Assembly: GCA_964589825.1 (NCBI GenBank)
Contig: CAZPUS010000003.1
Location: 75,314-139,313, forward strand
Length of the DNA: 64,000 nt
Direction: 5' to 3'
Origin: CAZPUS01 sp964589825
GTDB lineage: Bacteria; Fibrobacterota; Chitinivibrionia; Chitinivibrionales; WJKA01
The notes under the pieces are model-generated. The model saw nothing but the letters and a program-made list of their open reading frames with translations, had not been told where the DNA came from and did no database searches. Numbering within the stretch: position 1 is the stretch's first letter; each line of letters opens with the position of its first letter. A program made the translations under genes and the position numbers. Positions 63,301 to 64,000 of this stretch are shown piece by piece.

Positions 63301-64000
63301 TAAAGGTGCTCGAATCGGTGCCGCGGTTTGTTGCGCTGTCGTACGCATGAGCGATTACCGTATAATCTTCCCCGTTTTGATAAGTAACCGATAAAGAACT
63401 CCACGACCACGAGGCAAGAGTACCTCCCGGGGTAATACTGTTTCCGCTACTGTCGGGTACCCAGTTTCCCGTGCCTTCATTCCACCAATTATTATTACTC
63501 TCCCGCCGCACATACAAGTCAACACGCTCCAGTCCCGATGTACCGTTGTCACTTGCCGTGCCTGAAATAGGAGGGGCTGTTGCCACTGTGCTGTTATCCG
63601 CGGGGTTATCAACCGTTATTGACGGCGGCTCAGTATCATCCCACCAGTCGAGCACAATATATCCGCTGCCGGTCACCTGTGAAAAATCGGAAGAATCATA
63701 CAAGCCACTGTCCTGATAGACTCCGTCGATACCCAACGAATCCATGTAGACGGTATTGCCGTTGAGATTAAAACTCCTCGCACCATCCAGCATACACCGC
63801 TGTATATGTATGTTATCTACTCCAAGCACCGCCGGCCCGGTATACCCGTCCTTCTGATTCCACAATTCAATACTGTCTACCGAAGTCAAATTCCAGTACA
63901 TACTGTCCGGCGTACCCGACGCAAACAGAACACTGTCGCCTTTTTCAGGCGCAATGTCACCGTCCCAGTTGGTGGCGGTATTTGCCTGGTTATCACCCGA
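57338..64000 (-). CDS. Giant multidomain surface protein, 5' end outside the window
   Basis: The frame is open up to the window edge, so at least 2220 residues are present and the start is missing. The visible N-terminal piece (WDGDIAPEKGDSVLF) looks like a beta-helix surface-protein repeat. Then come at least four Ig-like/cadherin-like repeats. Around 60860-61110 lies a PKD domain (RWYFGDGSTDTADTVTHTYADTGTYTV), and around 59800-60200 a fibronectin type III-like stretch. The last about 90 residues (CYPNPVHAAMRIQFNLP, FDMMGRCVWQ, AGGMYILKM) match FlgD-like/type IX secretion C-terminal sorting domains. It is probably exported to the cell surface or outside; no catalytic domain is recognised. 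Confidence 0.9.
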   Translation of the reverse strand, partial: SGDNQANTATNWDGDIAPEKGDSVLFASGTPDSMYWNLTSVDSIELWNQKDGYTGPAVLGVDNIHIQRCMLDGARSFNLNGNTVYMDSLGIDGVYQDSGLYDSSDFSQVTGSGYIVLDWWDDTEPPSITVDNPADNSTVATAPPISGTASDNGTSGLERVDLYVRRESNNNWWNEGTGNWVPDSSGNSITPGGTLASWSWSSLSVTYQNGEDYTVIAHAYDSATNRGTDSSTFTFDSSDVTVTVQIDTVADQAYTSADPCSVTVSFSHQMNGSDPFNTSEAGVENGSFSNWTEVETDRVWSVTVIPASSGAVRVWIPDSVAQNSVDKWNQYGADTVVYDGSAPTVGIAQRMATNDQTPPLSGTMSDDLGLETVTLRVSTDSVNATMSDASSWQVADNLLSQLNPGIYETVVFGWDSAGNAATDTATLVIDKSDATGVIETASGVYNDESWPDTITITATDNLSGVDSVAISIRIEGGGWWDEDAGNWNAATSVYHGAHFVSGSNWVYPLHDSALAKGLPSSGSEDFTVKIKAIDSAGIIPSPHSDSMGFTYDTSAVNAIINIIDNSGFTNHSTPPIELISSGESMRIGDVTSDTANLSWEGFQDTVFDFDISYVGSNNGIRIGAQFKDVAGNTSAWATDSTTYDISDPWSEVTTSGTYSSSTWPGRIEGTAGDSAAGVSSVEIQILDQDAGTGGLYWNGNSWFTSVTWFSVSGTNTWSYSLVEANLTDGHTYTVWSRATDNVGNVESAPGSQTFTYDNSAPSGIAISIDEGAFTRQSRVHLTLSADTDDTESMRIHHAADTTQWKTFATDDSIDISSGGDGIKRVGAQFMDDVSNTTNWFYDTITYDVTPPGDSVAMAATYNTSSWPDSIYGAAWDVTAGVESVKVQIRNPDGYLWNGSVFYDTTGLYRPVHRYGSVSTQWAYGLADANLAQGTYQIVVYGVDSAGNVGSSSDTAQFTYYSAPNARFAPHQPFSVYQGNAIQFRDSSQGSVDSLRWYFGDGSTDTADTVTHTYADTGTYTVRLYAYGPGGIDSTVRTDHVSVIPPEGNPVRITANYVTDSLVAITFSSIQLIDTARHRKTEPPFDYYRIDTLELWARKDSLPADTATSQKISGYDTRQLKATGNDIVSDTVQVSPYSGDSVYYGFMSALHWHNYTKKRTLFKPNNGALVLMTDTLRPDNPLVISGTYLEGDSVALTLDSVSVLDAQRDSIVSVWYSFSAGGAANGDTSLSIAALQSAGDPSRIVWRASQFEGDRRDVYIYAAVVGANGNVSRDTAVVAPFKVGYQRPENTVSLFAQALSASEIRLVWDTVGSEIDSVRIWYGTASAVPLQVSIPSQSYDSIMVAVSDTAYTLGNLASNTRYFFGLQVANHGLWSPVSQSATDDATTQKAQVDTTYENELVIDSAWLDTSVMEIVVRWRVDTADIDSFSWAYSYSLGDSCDPNAPDQFSSIPSGAVQGDTLRIPLRTDCRFDTVYSVCLWYRKQNTVAREPTAQSSDTVTVGSFTWQTVQYFASGVDTVKRFNESVLLWPDPSISYARRADTIRYRDYNAVTGSGSQIVGTGFEFAQGLDNPAFYIGVRYSEDSIPDGASESGVRMYQTRPGGMTIMRDAVLDTVHNRVYVKTSDLTYGYVAMVDAKKPDTSFISQRGSIMDTGVTMIVDTLLLGDNVGGVQWWFYYATPDKELFASVDTQGTVSDTVDTLVLRIPARGVQTNGVRAVLVVDDGVYRDTIDMAHRALRKQSDPLFIEPRTWFPLHVTSRLTVAPESVSAVMSRLLDNPEWTYDSMQQRLFVWESYAGNASQQSKWVEYDPAGSTDSLFVFEPGNIIWIKSRDEVSSSFGSGITLALDDTVEITLDPGWNDFAVPFGFDVMLWQVLEATGPRATVTDSLEFYRWGKTDTGYVSIPIFLAGFPDFENEDYFEDLRIVNSPDTAYTVYNVLDSAVTLRIPPVNANIAPSYQGGNAKRLSQDPPKNWSISVHTTCGEKHELAPVYCGYNEKIENSRYFANTRGFAKVSAGVVRNPQSPVYGHVLKSKSSEHGETFELVFENHGAEPQQLSYDIITDAMLPEGYLVKSYDPVFAGQKSSGADSGFVLEKNSKKYRWVVAGTPGYHRQVRERLTSLRLKLGRCYPNPVHAAMRIQFNLPYAGIERLSFQMFDMMGRCVWQRRIDVSRLSPGMNSIVWDGTSYGDRPLAGGMYILKMRAKGEAVRGSAHFKRKIIYAP
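61110..63640 (-). repeat. Ig-like repeats inside the giant surface protein
   Basis: At least four related units of about 110-130 residues begin near 63640, 62700, 62050 and 61435 (minus strand). Each has a S-W-P-(D/G)-x-I or equivalent opening, then GTA-D.SGV.SV-x-x-IR, WNG or WNxxT, a WxYxLxxAxL turn, and DSAGN or DNVGN with a TFTYD end. They form a tandem array with short linkers carrying ITYDxSxP-like joins. The DNA sequence is less conserved than the protein pattern. Confidence 0.75.

Overview
The window looks like chromosomal DNA from a diderm (Gram-negative-type), probably flagellated bacterium of the FCB assemblage, perhaps Fibrobacterota/Chitinivibrionia-like. The assignment is an inference. 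It rests on an MlaE-type permease, a TonB-like protein, a Wza-like exporter and lipoproteins (outer membrane), one flagellin behind a sigma-28-like promoter, a PPi-type phosphofructokinase, many large multidomain fusions, and a giant surface protein ending in a FlgD/T9SS-like C-terminal domain. No phage, transposase or CRISPR array was seen.

Layout. 1-7521 (+): 3' end of lepA, a signal-peptidase-I homologue without its catalytic Ser/Lys, then an aromatic amino-acid operon (trpB, trpA, eukaryote-type chorismate mutase, prephenate dehydrogenase with ACT, degenerate EPSP-synthase homologue) closed by a terminator. 7731-10593 (-): a ParA-transmembrane-M23 peptidase fusion with its own sigma-70-like promoter, and a TPR membrane protein. 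10975-15670 (+): PPi-phosphofructokinase, two unknown proteins and a sensor kinase with a dead receiver domain. 15803-25524 (mostly -): SH3-like secreted protein, a large Ser/Thr kinase, flagellin, cysC-sat, moxR and an ABC exporter. 26031-27827 (+): IspH-UbiA fusion. 27965-32088 (-): mlaE, a DUF2953-like protein, then tatA-tatC-tatB, where TatB is fused to 5-formyl-THF cyclo-ligase. 32374-35747 (+): rlmB, apbE, a beta-helix lipoprotein. 35826-38397 (-): a HAMP-like membrane protein and a TonB/DUF4159 protein. 38790: tRNA-Leu(CAA).

39313-52908 (+) is a long envelope/exopolysaccharide gene set: Wza-like exporter, MinD-like ATPase, ExeA-like AAA ATPase, Wzc-like tyrosine kinase, an SLBB-FecR-LCP fusion, RmlD, a GT9-like glycosyltransferase, an L,D-transpeptidase and an 869-aa coiled-coil protein. 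Housekeeping genes relA/spoT, prs and an rluA-type synthase follow. The - strand from 57338 to the window edge is one giant repeat surface protein.

The main themes are unusual gene fusions (ParA-M23, TatB-cyclo-ligase, IspH-UbiA, SLBB-FecR-LCP), pseudo-enzymes kept intact inside operons (SPase I-like, EPSPS-like, receiver domain), and a family of about 160-bp intergenic elements with imperfect terminal inverted repeats (three full copies, two possible fragments). A perfect 19-bp hairpin lies across the chorismate mutase stop codon.
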